DNA of 54,136 nt, from the NCBI GenBank assembly GCA_903881565.1, contig CAIRTR010000271.1, forward strand, positions 1 to 54,136. The letters run 5' to 3'. Under the pieces are notes generated by a model. That model searched no databases and had not been told where the DNA came from. It saw only the letters and a program-made list of their open reading frames with translations. Below, in pieces: positions 20,975 to 30,395 of the stretch (within the stretch, counting starts at the first letter, position 1; every line of letters begins with the position of its first letter). Source of the DNA: Oligoflexia bacterium (GTDB taxonomy: Bacteria > Bdellovibrionota > UBA1018). A program made the position numbers and the translations under genes.

Positions 20975-21739
20975 GTGAGTCAGACCCCTGCAAACGTCGT
21001 TCATTTTGTCCCCCCCAATCAGCGCCGCCTTACTCTGCTGGCTGCGCAGAGCGACACGCTCCCCGTCCTCATCGAAGGTTCCAGTGGTTCTGGAAAAGGT
21101 GGAATTGCACGCTGGATTCACACCCATAGTGCGCGCGCGGCCCTACCGCTGCTTGAAACACAAAAGGGCGCGCAACTCACTGAGCAAATCACCCAGGCGC
21201 AAGGAGGCAGTCTCATCGTGTCTCAGATCAGTGAGCTTTCTAATGAAGAACAACAGACCCTTTTGCATTTTCTGAAAAGCCATAGCCTCAAGTCGCCCCA
21301 GACCCAAAATCTCGATCATCTCTTTCATACTCGAATCATCGCGACCACAAGCCATAACCTTGCAACGCGAACGACCGCAGGACTTTTTGATAAAGAGCTT
21401 CTGGAGAAATTAAAGCCTCTGGCGATAAAGATGCCCGAGCTCTGTGAGCGCTTAGAAGAATTTGAAGACATCACTCTGACCCTTGTTCACGAAATCACCC
21501 GCGAGCTCCACCGCGAGCATCTGAGAAGTCTCTCACCCAAAGCCTGGCTGGTTTTGCGAGCCCACCCCTGGCCAGGAAACATCAGAGAGCTTCGCAACGT
21601 GTTACGGATTGCCCTTCGCAGAGCAAAAGGGGCCCGCGTTGAAGAAAAAGACCTCCCTGATCTCACCGATCGCCAAATCGATTTTCAAGCCACGCGCGAA
21701 GAATTTGAAAAGGTTCTAGAAATGGAAAAGCTGAAATGA
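20975..21739 (+). CDS. Reduced sigma54-activator-type AAA+ protein
   Basis: About 254 residues, taking GTG 20975 as start. It keeps the outline of an NtrC-type AAA+ domain: Walker A-like GSSGSGKGGIARWIH near the N-terminus, a sensor-like HTRIIATTSHNLA around 130, and the C-terminal lid motif HPWPGNIRELRNVLRIAL around 200. The GAFTGA loop needed to touch sigma54 is absent, the GESGTGKE-type Walker A is altered, and there is no receiver or DNA-binding domain. It may be a remnant, or may have another ATP-linked role. The stop overlaps the NUDIX start by four bases. Confidence 0.75.
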   Translation: MSQTPANVVHFVPPNQRRLTLLAAQSDTLPVLIEGSSGSGKGGIARWIHTHSARAALPLLETQKGAQLTEQITQAQGGSLIVSQISELSNEEQQTLLHFLKSHSLKSPQTQNLDHLFHTRIIATTSHNLATRTTAGLFDKELLEKLKPLAIKMPELCERLEEFEDITLTLVHEITRELHREHLRSLSPKAWLVLRAHPWPGNIRELRNVLRIALRRAKGARVEEKDLPDLTDRQIDFQATREEFEKVLEMEKLK

Positions 21740-22353
21740 ATAAATCGCCCGCGAAATTCACCTGGATCACCGAAAATGAAAAAACCATTTTCCACACGCC
21801 GATCATGGACCTCGTGCAGCGCGACTGTCGCTCCAGCGAAGATGGTCGCCCTCATCCCTTCTACGTCCTCACCTCAAGAGATTGGTGCAACATCATTCCG
21901 ATCACGACGGAGGGCAAAATCGTCTTGGTGAAACAATACCGAGTCGGAATCGAAGCCCACACGCTTGAAATTCCCGGTGGAATCACCGACGCAAAAGACA
22001 ACCATGTGCTCGAATCCGCCCTACGAGAACTGACCGAAGAAACGGGATACACTCCCGCGCCCGGCGCTCGCAGTTATAACCTGGGGAGCTGTCATCCCAA
22101 TCCCGCTATTTTAAATAACCGGGCCCATTTTTTCGTAGTAGGACCGGTCATCAAATCCGAAAATCAGAATCTTGACCCTGGCGAAATGATTGAGGTCGTG
22201 GAACTCCCCATCGAAGACCTGCCCAACGCCATCCGCGATGGGCAAATCACGCACACCCTGACGATCAACGCGCTTACTTATTTTAATTTAAAATTTGCGC
22301 AAGACTCAAAGGCTTTGATTCAGGGCCTCGAGAGCTTCAGCCGCACTCCCTGA
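21736..22353 (+). CDS. NUDIX hydrolase (ADP-ribose pyrophosphatase-like)
   Basis: A 205-residue protein that hydrolyses a nucleoside diphosphate linked to another group. The NUDIX box core ESALRELTEETGY is intact at about 92-104, preceded by VKQYRVGIEAHTLEIPGG as in NudF-type ADP-ribose pyrophosphatases. The segment between G and R in the box is one residue longer than the consensus, and the first Glu position is occupied by Asn. It is co-transcribed with the AAA protein upstream (four-base overlap). Its 3' end overlaps the convergent SprT-like gene by 48 bp. Confidence 0.88.
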   Translation: MNKSPAKFTWITENEKTIFHTPIMDLVQRDCRSSEDGRPHPFYVLTSRDWCNIIPITTEGKIVLVKQYRVGIEAHTLEIPGGITDAKDNHVLESALRELTEETGYTPAPGARSYNLGSCHPNPAILNNRAHFFVVGPVIKSENQNLDPGEMIEVVELPIEDLPNAIRDGQITHTLTINALTYFNLKFAQDSKALIQGLESFSRTP

Positions 22354-22851
22354 ATATTTGCCCTGTAGAAAAAGCCGAAAACGCCGATCGAAACGACCTT
22401 CGGCATGGAGTTTACAACAGCCTAAGCAAGCAAGATCTCCCAGTTTACGACGAGCCGGGTAATCTTTTAGACAGCTAGGACATCGATAAAGGTAGAGAAA
22501 CTTGCGGCGGCGGGGCACCGGATTATAGCGCGTGGCGCCCATCTCCTTCATCTTGGTCAAAAACTGGTCCGAATGCCCATAGGGTCTTCGCAAAACCCAG
22601 AGCCAATAATGGATCATTTCGTGCGCGATCGTGTCTTCAACGAATTTCAGCGCCTGCTCTTCTTCGATGAGATAAGACGCGACCTCAATCGTCCCAGGCC
22701 TTTCCCGAAAAAACTTACGACTTCCTGGAATAAATCTCCCGGCGCTCACGCGCAACCTTGAGTTCCATTCCAAGACGGGTTCTTCCAAAAAGCCATCAAA
22801 ATGAAGCCCGTTGATTTTACAGAAAAGTTCTGACAAAGACGGCTTTTGCAT
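22306..22851 (-). CDS. SprT-like zinc metalloprotease domain protein
   Basis: A 181-residue SprT/Spartan-like protein. The metal site is HEMIHYWLW at about 77-85 with a third His in PYGHSDQF about ten residues on. A C-terminal zinc ribbon follows: YRCPSCLKDYPARR and DLACLGCCKL. The family includes proteases that act on DNA-protein cross-links, but the bacterial SprT members are poorly studied. AGGAG lies upstream of the ATG at 22851. It converges on the NUDIX gene and shares its last 48 bases with it. Confidence 0.88.
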   Translation of the reverse strand: MQKPSLSELFCKINGLHFDGFLEEPVLEWNSRLRVSAGRFIPGSRKFFRERPGTIEVASYLIEEEQALKFVEDTIAHEMIHYWLWVLRRPYGHSDQFLTKMKEMGATRYNPVPRRRKFLYLYRCPSCLKDYPARRKLGDLACLGCCKLHAEGRFDRRFRLFLQGKYSGSAAEALEALNQSL

Positions 22852-22902
22852 TTCGAAGAACTCCTAGGTCCATGATATACCCTTCTGGAGGGGAAGAATC
22901 GA

Positions 22903-23721
22903 ATGGAAAAAAGGCACGCAGGTTTTCTAGGGGCCCTGGGGATTCTGGGGATGATCTTGGGGATAATGACACTCACAGGCTGCCCCTCGTTACACCATAC
23001 GGTTCAGGCACCGCCCGAAAAACCCTATCATTCACATACCCTTGAACTTCGATGGTCGCCCGCTGATGCCCAGCGACTGGAGAGTCTCAGCATCACTTTT
23101 CCAAAAGGATTTTCCGCCGCAGCTGGTGAAAAGGGATCCACGCTTAAGCTCGTCGCAAACATCGATCTTCAAAAAGAGAATTCAGAGCAATTGATCCAGG
23201 ACTTTCAAACCCAAACCGCTTCGCTGTCTCGCCTTGATGGCAACGCGCCCTGGATTCGCTTTCCCACTCCCGATTGCAACGAGGTCTACGATACCAACGG
23301 ACACCTCACTTCGTTTAAGGGAACCTGCATTCGTGCTTTTACTCTTCTCGTTCCACCCGAGTATTTTTCGGCGCTTCATTTAGAATGGTTGGGCGACGCC
23401 ATTATACAAGACATTACACCCAAAGAGCTCTTACTGGTTCTACCTGCCAAAGGCACCACCCGAGTCTTTAATGTCACCACCGCTATCCACCTCTCAGGCG
23501 GCGGCGGTGAGGCCAGTTTCATCGGCGACGCTATCGACACCCGAACACCGCTGGGCGGCCGTTTTGAAGCTCAGTTTACAACCGTGGCCAACCTCATGCT
23601 TAATCACGTTCAAGGCGAGATTGCCTTGGATGTCAAACAAAGCGAAAACTCGCGCGTGACAGTAGATGGAAAACGAATCCTGAAGTTTCCCTGCCTACTC
23701 CCCGGGAGCGCCTGCTGGTAA
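22903..23721 (+). CDS. Lipoprotein of unknown function
   Basis: A 272-residue lipoprotein with a long hydrophobic signal region and lipobox LTGC (Cys at about 27). The mature part is rich in beta-prone sequence; residues about 170-250 (GGGGEASFIGDAIDTRTPLGGRF in pieces) recall the repeated strands of adhesin-head or DUF4097-like proteins. Four cysteines (PDCNEVY, GTCIRAF, FPCLLPGSACW) could pair. The stop overlaps the ATG of mutS2 by one base (TAATG), so the two are translationally coupled, although no functional link is known. Confidence 0.72.
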   Translation: MEKRHAGFLGALGILGMILGIMTLTGCPSLHHTVQAPPEKPYHSHTLELRWSPADAQRLESLSITFPKGFSAAAGEKGSTLKLVANIDLQKENSEQLIQDFQTQTASLSRLDGNAPWIRFPTPDCNEVYDTNGHLTSFKGTCIRAFTLLVPPEYFSALHLEWLGDAIIQDITPKELLLVLPAKGTTRVFNVTTAIHLSGGGGEASFIGDAIDTRTPLGGRFEAQFTTVANLMLNHVQGEIALDVKQSENSRVTVDGKRILKFPCLLPGSACW

Positions 23722-26183
23722 TGTCAAAGCCACACAGCGCAGCGGCAGTTCTAGAATGGGGCAGGCTCGTTGAGCTGTGTAAACTTGAAGCCAAATCCGA
23801 ACTGGCAAAAGCAGAGACCGAAAAACTAAACTGGCCCGAACGATGGGCGCCCGACCTTGCGGCCGCCAAACATCTTCAACAAGAAACTCTGGAACTTCTC
23901 CCGCTTCTGGATAAAGACGCGCTTTGGGGCCCGCTCCAAGAATTAGGCGATCCAAGTGATGTGCTTGAGCAACTTGCAAAGGGGGCCGTCCTTGAAATTC
24001 CTGCGCTCGTTTTACTCCGTCGCTGGATGTACGCCATGGACTCCTGGGCGCAACTGCCGCGGGATGAAGTTCGAGGCGAACTCCTGCGCAAGGCGATCTC
24101 GAATCTGAGTGATCCTCATGAACCTTTGCGAATCATTGAGCGCATCATTACACCCCAGGGAGAACTTGCGGAGAACGCAAGCCCCAAGCTCTATTCACTG
24201 TTTTCCGAAATTCGTGGGTTAAAGCGTGAAATCGAAGCCACGCTCGATCGTGTTCTTAAAGACCTTACCCTGAAAAATGTCCTTCAATCAAACTACAGCG
24301 ACGTCCATGACGGGCGCTTCGTGCTCCCGGTTAAAAGTTCAAATCAGCATGATGTCGAAGGAGTGGTTTACGGCGGCTCGGCAAGCAAGCAAACCGTCTT
24401 TATCGAACCCAAAGAAGTTGCCCCTTTTAATAATCGCTTGCACCAGCGGCAAAATGAGCTTGCCCAGGAGATCTACGTCGTTCTTCAAGAAACGGCAAAA
24501 AAACTTTTTCCCTATGGCCCTGAACTCTCCATGAATGCTCAGATTCTCGCGCACTGGGACGCGGTGCAAGCGCGCGCAAGACTGGGCCGGCGCTACTCCG
24601 GTAAACCCATTCGGGTCACCGAGGATCGCAAGTTTGAACTTCACGCGACGGCACATCCGCTGCTCTGGTGGGCGCTGCCCCCGGACACCATTGTGCGCAA
24701 TGACCTGGAAATGGCGGAGCCCACGCAAACCCTCTTGCTCACGGGGCCCAATACAGGTGGAAAAACCGTATTATTGAAAACCTTGGGGCTTGCGGGAATT
24801 TGTGCCCGGACCGGTTTTCTTTTCCCGGCTTCTGAGCCAGCCGAGGTTCCTTTTTTCGATTCTTTTTTTGCGGATCTTGGGGACTCACAATCCATCGAGC
24901 AGCATCTCTCCACTTTTTCGGGGCATATCTTAAGATTCCGCGAGATTCTCGAAAATGTCACATCAAGGAGTTTAGTCTTGATGGATGAACTCAGCTCTTC
25001 AACCGACCCCGAAGAAGGCTCCGCCCTGAGCCGAGCATTCTTGGAAACGGTGATGGCGCGAGGCGCGCTGATTGTGGCCACCACCCACGATCCCAAGCTC
25101 AAGATTCAATCCACTAAATCCCAGATCGTGTGCGCCAGCATGGCTTTTGACGAGGCATCTCGCACCCCGACTTTCAAGCTCATCTTGGGGATTCCGGGGC
25201 GATCGCGCGCGCTAGAAACCGCGCAAAGATTGGGGCTCCCACAAGCGGTGGTGGATCTGGCAAAAAGTTATCTTTCCAAAGAGCATAACCAATTTGAAGG
25301 ACTGCTTGCGCGATTCGAATCGGATCTCCATGGTGCCGAAAAAGCCCGAAAAGAGGCCTTTGCACTTCGCGATGAGGCCGACCGGCTTCGAAAAGAGTGG
25401 TTGGAGAAAACCTCGGTCAATGTTTCAGAAATGATGGAAAAAACCCGTCAAAAACTCAAAAGGATTCAAGAGCAGGCGCAAGATGAAGTTCGCACTGCCC
25501 TTCGGGTTTTAGAAGAGCGAAAAAATGAACTCAAATCCCGCAAGGATATTGACCAGGTCAGGGCCAGCGTCAATGACACTTTCCGCGCGACCTTTCAAGC
25601 GGCCTCATCGCTTGCTGAAAAAGCCTTAGGCGAAGAAGCGCCCGAGCTTGCAAAGACCCTCAAAGAGATCGCCCCTGCGCCGCTGTTAAACACTCCCGCC
25701 GCGCCCGAGAAACCCGAGCTTAAAGCAGGCACCAATGTCCGCGTACCCAAATGGAAAAGCATCGGAAAAGTCCTCGAACTCATTGCGCCCGGAAAAGTAA
25801 AAGTCGCACTGGGATCCATTCAAGTTATTCTCCCGATTGAAGATATCGATCCGTTAGCCGCGTCCGCCCCTGAAGCCAAAGCCCTCAAGGCCGCTGAGAG
25901 AAAAAGATCCCAGGTCTCGGATGTGGCCGTCCCACCCTCTCAAATTGATCTCAGAGGAGAGCGCTTTGAGGAGGCCATGAGCAAGCTCGAGAGCTATCTG
26001 GACCAGGCCTTTCGAAGTTCGGCCCTAAAAGAAGTGATCATCATCCATGGTCTGGGCACGGGATCTCTTCGCGAAGGGACTCGCAAACTTCTTGGAGAAC
26101 TCCCCTATATCAAGACGTTTCGAGACGCGGGGGCCGGTCAGGGCGGCACGGGCGCCACGCTGGTCGAATTTGATTTAGATTAA
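23721..26183 (+). CDS. mutS2: Endonuclease MutS2
   Basis: An 820-residue MutS2. It has the clamp/lever region without the mismatch-recognition domain I of MutS, the ATPase core with Walker A LLTGPNTGGKTVLLKT at about 340 and Walker B SLVLMDELSSSTDPEEG at about 420, a long coiled coil (530-630), a KOW-like segment, and a C-terminal Smr nuclease domain with QIDLRGERFEEA and HGLGTGSLREG. MutS2 limits recombination in some bacteria and rescues collided ribosomes in others. The ATG overlaps the stop of the preceding lipoprotein gene. Confidence 0.96.
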   Translation: MSKPHSAAAVLEWGRLVELCKLEAKSELAKAETEKLNWPERWAPDLAAAKHLQQETLELLPLLDKDALWGPLQELGDPSDVLEQLAKGAVLEIPALVLLRRWMYAMDSWAQLPRDEVRGELLRKAISNLSDPHEPLRIIERIITPQGELAENASPKLYSLFSEIRGLKREIEATLDRVLKDLTLKNVLQSNYSDVHDGRFVLPVKSSNQHDVEGVVYGGSASKQTVFIEPKEVAPFNNRLHQRQNELAQEIYVVLQETAKKLFPYGPELSMNAQILAHWDAVQARARLGRRYSGKPIRVTEDRKFELHATAHPLLWWALPPDTIVRNDLEMAEPTQTLLLTGPNTGGKTVLLKTLGLAGICARTGFLFPASEPAEVPFFDSFFADLGDSQSIEQHLSTFSGHILRFREILENVTSRSLVLMDELSSSTDPEEGSALSRAFLETVMARGALIVATTHDPKLKIQSTKSQIVCASMAFDEASRTPTFKLILGIPGRSRALETAQRLGLPQAVVDLAKSYLSKEHNQFEGLLARFESDLHGAEKARKEAFALRDEADRLRKEWLEKTSVNVSEMMEKTRQKLKRIQEQAQDEVRTALRVLEERKNELKSRKDIDQVRASVNDTFRATFQAASSLAEKALGEEAPELAKTLKEIAPAPLLNTPAAPEKPELKAGTNVRVPKWKSIGKVLELIAPGKVKVALGSIQVILPIEDIDPLAASAPEAKALKAAERKRSQVSDVAVPPSQIDLRGERFEEAMSKLESYLDQAFRSSALKEVIIIHGLGTGSLREGTRKLLGELPYIKTFRDAGAGQGGTGATLVEFDLD

Positions 26184-27205
26184 AACCTGATTGCGTAAAG
26201 GACTTTTACGGTTTCTTCAGTCGGGCGGATCGCTGCGACTTCAGCGCTGATGGGATGCCTTGAATCCACCACGGCCGTGATATGTTCCGTAACTTGCTTA
26301 CTCAGTGAAGCGCTCACAGAACCCGAGGTCTGACCGTAGGTCAAGCCGGTGCTCATATTCCAGGGCAGCTCACGCGAAACCGAAAATTTCATATGTTCAT
26401 ATTGTGAAAAGGGATCAGACGTCACAGGGGCCTGGGACGTCACTTCAAAACTACTATTGACTACGGGAGACAGGATCGAAAATGAGCCGCTCTGGCTCAC
26501 ACAGTTAGGTAGAAAAGGGATCGCGCTCATCTCCGGGGTCTTGCCACACCAGCGTGCACTCACCTTCGTTGACTCAGCAACTTGCCACTCGGCAGGCGTG
26601 CCGAAATAAAAACTCCAAACCGCACCCACAATGGCCAACGGTCCCATGTAAGGTTTGATTTTTCGAAAAATTGATTTAACCCGCGAGTCCGTTGTGACCA
26701 TATCCCGCGCGCGAGCCAAGCCCTGCTCACGGTTGTAGGTCTTGATTTTATCCAAGGCTTCAGTTGAAAATTTTGAAGTTCCTTCAAAAAAAGCCCGGTC
26801 CGTTTCATGACTCTGCAGCCCTTGAAAAGTCCGGAGTTCATAAGTCGAATAACGATTTTCATAATCCGCTCGAAGACCGCGAGCCATTCCTGGATTCATC
26901 ACCGTTTCCTGAATCCAGTTCTCGGCAGACGAGCTGTTCCATTCCTGTACGGCTCGGTCAGAAAAATAAGAACAATTTGCGTTATTGATGGGCTTTCCGG
27001 ATTCCATCCACGCAGGGCGAAACTCCACACCTTGAGAGCGGGCTTCGACGTCTACCGGCATGGGGCTTCGCGAAAATCCCAGAGTGGGCGCAAAAAGCAT
27101 GGTGAAAAGCTGCAGCATAAAGCCCAGAAAAACAGGCAGAGCAACGGCGCCGCGCCGACTCCGCAACCCCTGTAAACTCTGTTTTGATGAGCCAATGCCA
27201 GTCAT
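26180..27205 (-). CDS. Exported protein of unknown function
   Basis: The ATG at 27205 is preceded by a GAGGCG element, giving 341 residues; a longer frame from 27238 adds eleven. An N-terminal basic stretch and hydrophobic segment (about 20-45) act as a signal or anchor, and a second hydrophobic segment lies near 185-205 (YMGPLAIVGAVWSFYF). The last 130 residues look like amphipathic beta strands ending in Phe (VKVLYAIRF), which could be part of an outer-membrane barrel. No family is recognised. The last four bases overlap the 3' end of mutS2. Confidence 0.65.
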   Translation of the reverse strand: MTGIGSSKQSLQGLRSRRGAVALPVFLGFMLQLFTMLFAPTLGFSRSPMPVDVEARSQGVEFRPAWMESGKPINNANCSYFSDRAVQEWNSSSAENWIQETVMNPGMARGLRADYENRYSTYELRTFQGLQSHETDRAFFEGTSKFSTEALDKIKTYNREQGLARARDMVTTDSRVKSIFRKIKPYMGPLAIVGAVWSFYFGTPAEWQVAESTKVSARWCGKTPEMSAIPFLPNCVSQSGSFSILSPVVNSSFEVTSQAPVTSDPFSQYEHMKFSVSRELPWNMSTGLTYGQTSGSVSASLSKQVTEHITAVVDSRHPISAEVAAIRPTEETVKVLYAIRF

Positions 27206-27388
27206 GTTAAGCGCCTCTCTACCCTTAGGAGTAAGCAACCCCTATACCATCTTACAGATTCAAAAAGATCAAGCAAGTCCGTAAGATAGAGAACTAGAGA
27301 GCGTCAATTATGGCAGAGAGGTGTCAATAAGATGATCAGCTGTTAACAGGCTAAGCAATGATCTGGCGGTGTGCCGGCGTGTGGCGTT

Positions 27389-28105
27389 TTAGACACCAAA
27401 GAACATGAATGCGAGCCACATCACAAATCCCGACACGACGGGGATGGTGAAGTTATCATCGACATCAAAAGGAGCCAGCTCCGCCATTCCACCGGCAAGG
27501 CCTCCAAGCAAGGACAAGACGAAAACCGTCGAATCAGGTTGACCCTGAGATTTGAGATAAACAAACGTGATTAAGAAACAGGTCCCGATCCCGGCAAGAG
27601 TTCCAATAAGCGATTTTCCGCTGGCGAAACGCTTGCTGTACTTGCCATAGAGAATTCCGAACAATGAAGCCATGGGATCTCCATAGGCTAAGAACAAAAT
27701 GCTGAGCAAAGCCACCGGTTTTGGGAAGATGGCGACAGCAAGCATCGAGGCCGCAATAAAATGAGCCACCGTGCTCATGCGATCCACTTCGTGCGCCCGC
27801 ATAAAGAGGCCCATATTTTTCATGATCTTTTCATTTAAAGCGGGAATTCGTAAACGAGCCGTTTCAATCAGCAAATCTGCGCCTAAAAAGCAGGCCATAA
27901 TGGTTACGGTGAGAGAAGCAGACATTCCCGAAAAAGCATAAACGCTGGCAATTAAAGTCCCCATTGAGGCATGCCAAAGCTTGCGGGCCAAGTGGAGATC
28001 TGTGCGAACGTGCAAGCGGATGGGAAAACCTGCGATGCCTCCGAGACTTCCGAAGACGGCTGGAAAAAGTTGGCTTAGTTTGATTTCAGCGGTTCGTTTT
28101 AACAT
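27389..28105 (-). CDS. SEC59/dolichol-kinase-like membrane protein
   Basis: A 238-residue membrane protein with about six spans. LARKLWHASMG near the N-terminus, FLAYGDPMASLFGILYGKY, GKSLIGTLAG, and the C-terminal GGMAELAPFDVDDNFTIPVVSG form the CTP-dependent polyprenol/phytol kinase signature (SEC59/VTE5 branch of the CDP-diglyceride synthetase superfamily). It may phosphorylate an isoprenoid or lipid alcohol, which would suit an organism that encodes polyprenyl-phosphate glycosyltransferases, but the substrate is not visible. Confidence 0.8.
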   Translation of the reverse strand: MLKRTAEIKLSQLFPAVFGSLGGIAGFPIRLHVRTDLHLARKLWHASMGTLIASVYAFSGMSASLTVTIMACFLGADLLIETARLRIPALNEKIMKNMGLFMRAHEVDRMSTVAHFIAASMLAVAIFPKPVALLSILFLAYGDPMASLFGILYGKYSKRFASGKSLIGTLAGIGTCFLITFVYLKSQGQPDSTVFVLSLLGGLAGGMAELAPFDVDDNFTIPVVSGFVMWLAFMFFGV

Positions 28106-28480
28106 GAGCGTTGCTTCCTCTATAAGTTACTTTCTGGCCGCTCATCTTCCGTGCTGAGCCTTCAGTGTTTCATAAATGATACAGTAGCAATGGAAATGCC
28201 AAGAGGCTGAAGAAACGCGGCAAAATGCAATTATTCTGATTAATTAAAAGCCATGTGATTCCATGGCTTTATAGCTGACTTTCCCCCAGCATTTCAATTT
28301 GCCTAACCCGACAAAAAACCTTCAGTCTTCTATTTGGGAATTAGTTTTCGCGACTCAGCCAGCCAAGTGCGAAAACCAGTACGCACCTTTTTTTATCTTG
28401 ACTCTCTTCTGGGATAAGCAAATCCTTATAGATATAGGGTACTAATACGGTACCTTAAGAAAGAGACAGGGTGACGATCC
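28106..28480. other. Divergent intergenic region with a hairpin
   Basis: About 375 bp between the starts of the SEC59-like and MinD-like genes; no gene is seen. It contains a perfect 9-bp inverted repeat, AAAGCCATG at 28247-28255 and CATGGCTTT at 28262-28270, without a T-run, and GGTAC/GTACC arms close to the MinD-like start (28438-28454). Either could be a regulator site. Confidence 0.5.
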
Positions 28481-29572
28481 ATGGATGGAAGCGTCAAATT
28501 AAATCTTGCTCCTTTTATCAATGAGTCTTCAGAGACTTCTGCGGGGCTATCTAATATTTCATCATTTCCTGCGCAAACAGAGACTTCCTCACGAATAGAC
28601 GAAGGCGAAAACGAAAGCCCCTTCGATCATATTTCGATTCCGAGCACGAGTAGAGTTAAGCAGGTTTGGGCCATCGGTGGCGGTAAAGGCGGCGTCGGCA
28701 AAAGCCTGATCGCCTCGAGTCTCGCCATTGGACTCTCGCGTCTTGGAAACCGAGTCGTCGCAGTCGACATGGACCTTGGAGGCGCGAACCTTCACACCAC
28801 TTTAGGCGTCGATCTCCCAAAACAAACGCTGAGTGATTTTTTCAACAATCGCGTTTCAAGTCTTGATCAATGCCTCACCCCCACCGGAATCGCCAATCTC
28901 CAAGTCATCAGTGGCGCGCAAGATGCCGTGGGTGTGGCGAATTTGAAGACCTCGCAAAAAGTTCGATTGCTGCAAAAGCTTCGCGAACTGGATGCCGACT
29001 ATCTCATTTTTGATTTAGGCGCGGGCACTGGCTATAACACGCTGGACTTCTTTTTATACGCCGACGTGCCTCTGGTCACCCTGCTCCCTGAGCCGACCTC
29101 CATCGAGAATGCGTATCGCTTTATCAAAAGCGCGTACTACCGCCGGCTCAAACACTCAAAATACCTTCGCGAAATCAGACCGCTGGTCGATTTGGCAATG
29201 GATTCCAAAAACGCCAAAGGGATCACCTCTCCGTCTGACCTCTTTCGGGAAGTCAACCGTGTCAGCCCAGAAGCCGGCATGCGTCTCAAACAGGAGATTG
29301 AGAAATTTAAGCCAAAACTCATCGTCAATCAGGCCCGAACCCAAACGGACGTTGATATCGGATTTTCCGTCAAAACCGTCTGCAAGAAGTACTTTGGCCT
29401 CGATATGGACTATGTCGGCTACCTGGACTACGATAGCGCCGTCTGGCAAGCCGTTCGCCGGAAAAGGCCACTCATGCTTGAGTTTCCGAACTCCCGACTG
29501 GTCTCTAGCGTCGATCGAATTGTCAATTATCTGTTGAAACGCTACGGACATTACCGAAACGACATTTTCTGA
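28481..29572 (+). CDS. MinD/ParA/FlhG-like P-loop ATPase
   Basis: A 363-residue MinD-superfamily ATPase. After a Ser/Thr-rich 55-residue leader comes the deviant Walker A AIGGGKGGVGKSLIASSLA, then VVAVDMDLGGANLHTTLG and a Walker B-like DYLIFDLGAG. The FlhG-like features include the N-terminal extension and a C-terminal tail without a clear MinD amphipathic helix. Relatives place flagella or polar complexes, but no flagellar genes are nearby. It is followed in the same direction by a J-domain/HTH gene (25 bp) and a pseudouridine synthase gene. Confidence 0.88.
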   Translation: MDGSVKLNLAPFINESSETSAGLSNISSFPAQTETSSRIDEGENESPFDHISIPSTSRVKQVWAIGGGKGGVGKSLIASSLAIGLSRLGNRVVAVDMDLGGANLHTTLGVDLPKQTLSDFFNNRVSSLDQCLTPTGIANLQVISGAQDAVGVANLKTSQKVRLLQKLRELDADYLIFDLGAGTGYNTLDFFLYADVPLVTLLPEPTSIENAYRFIKSAYYRRLKHSKYLREIRPLVDLAMDSKNAKGITSPSDLFREVNRVSPEAGMRLKQEIEKFKPKLIVNQARTQTDVDIGFSVKTVCKKYFGLDMDYVGYLDYDSAVWQAVRRKRPLMLEFPNSRLVSSVDRIVNYLLKRYGHYRNDIF

Positions 29573-29597
29573 CTCGCACTAAAGGCATTCTCGCACT

Positions 29598-30395
29598 ATG
29601 ATGGGTTCAGACATGAGCCTCACTGATCACAATACCTATTATGACGTCCTAGATCTTCCCAGCGATGCGTCCCCTCAAGAAATCCGAGAAGGATATCTTA
29701 AAACGAAGTCCGCCTATCATAAAGATAGTCCCGCGCTCTATACTCTGATTTCGCAAGATGAGCGCGAGAGCATGCTGCAAAAGATTGAAGAAGCTTACGA
29801 AATCCTGTCTTCTCCCGAGAAGCGCAAAGAATACGACCGCTACCATGGTCTGCTTTCCAGCGAAGATGAAATGATCGCGCAAACCCGGCCCTCGACGCAC
29901 AAGAAAATCGTGTCCATTGATCGGGTCCCCCCGATGGAATCGAGTGCGGCTCATTCGGCGTCTGAATCTATTTTGGTATCCCCCACGACGGACTTTCAGG
30001 ACAGCCCGTTTCAATCTTCTGAACCTTCTCCAAAAACTCATTCCTCACCCCCTCTCTCGCTGGATTCCCCGGCCGACGTGGCCCAAGCCGCTCAGGCCGC
30101 GCAGGCAAAAGACAGCCTCAATGACGAAATCGCCCAGGAAATTGAATGGCGTGGGGTTTTTATTCAAAAAGTCAGAAAAGCCAGACGGATTTCTCTAGAA
30201 GAAATTTCGGCCATTACCAAGATCACAAAATCTTACCTGATCGCCATTGAAGAAGAAAATTACACGCGTCTTCCTGCACCCGTTTATCTGCGGGGATTCG
30301 TCACCCAATTTGCGAAAATTCTAAAGCTTCCCGCTGATAAAGTGGCCGCAGGTTACATGGGCCGCTTCTACCAGGCGACCAAAGAAAAGAAGTAG
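29598..30395 (+). CDS. J-domain-like / RodZ-like HTH fusion protein
   Basis: A 265-residue protein in two parts. Residues about 10-75 match a J domain (YYDVLDLPSDASPQEIREGY, then YEILSSPEKRKEYDRYHG), but the HPD triad that drives Hsp70 is HKD here (YHKDS). Residues about 185-260 form an HTH_25 domain (ISLEEISAITKITKSYL, then YLRGFVTQFAKIL) as at the N-terminus of RodZ. An acidic, Ser/Pro-rich linker joins them. There is no membrane segment. It lies between the MinD-like gene and an RluA-type gene; a role in cell organisation or regulation is only inferred. Confidence 0.82.
   Translation: MMGSDMSLTDHNTYYDVLDLPSDASPQEIREGYLKTKSAYHKDSPALYTLISQDERESMLQKIEEAYEILSSPEKRKEYDRYHGLLSSEDEMIAQTRPSTHKKIVSIDRVPPMESSAAHSASESILVSPTTDFQDSPFQSSEPSPKTHSSPPLSLDSPADVAQAAQAAQAKDSLNDEIAQEIEWRGVFIQKVRKARRISLEEISAITKITKSYLIAIEEENYTRLPAPVYLRGFVTQFAKILKLPADKVAAGYMGRFYQATKEKK

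Noticed and set aside
28247-28270. Hairpin in the divergent gap taken as a terminator
   Set aside because: Both flanking genes are transcribed away from it and there is no T-run; left as a possible operator.
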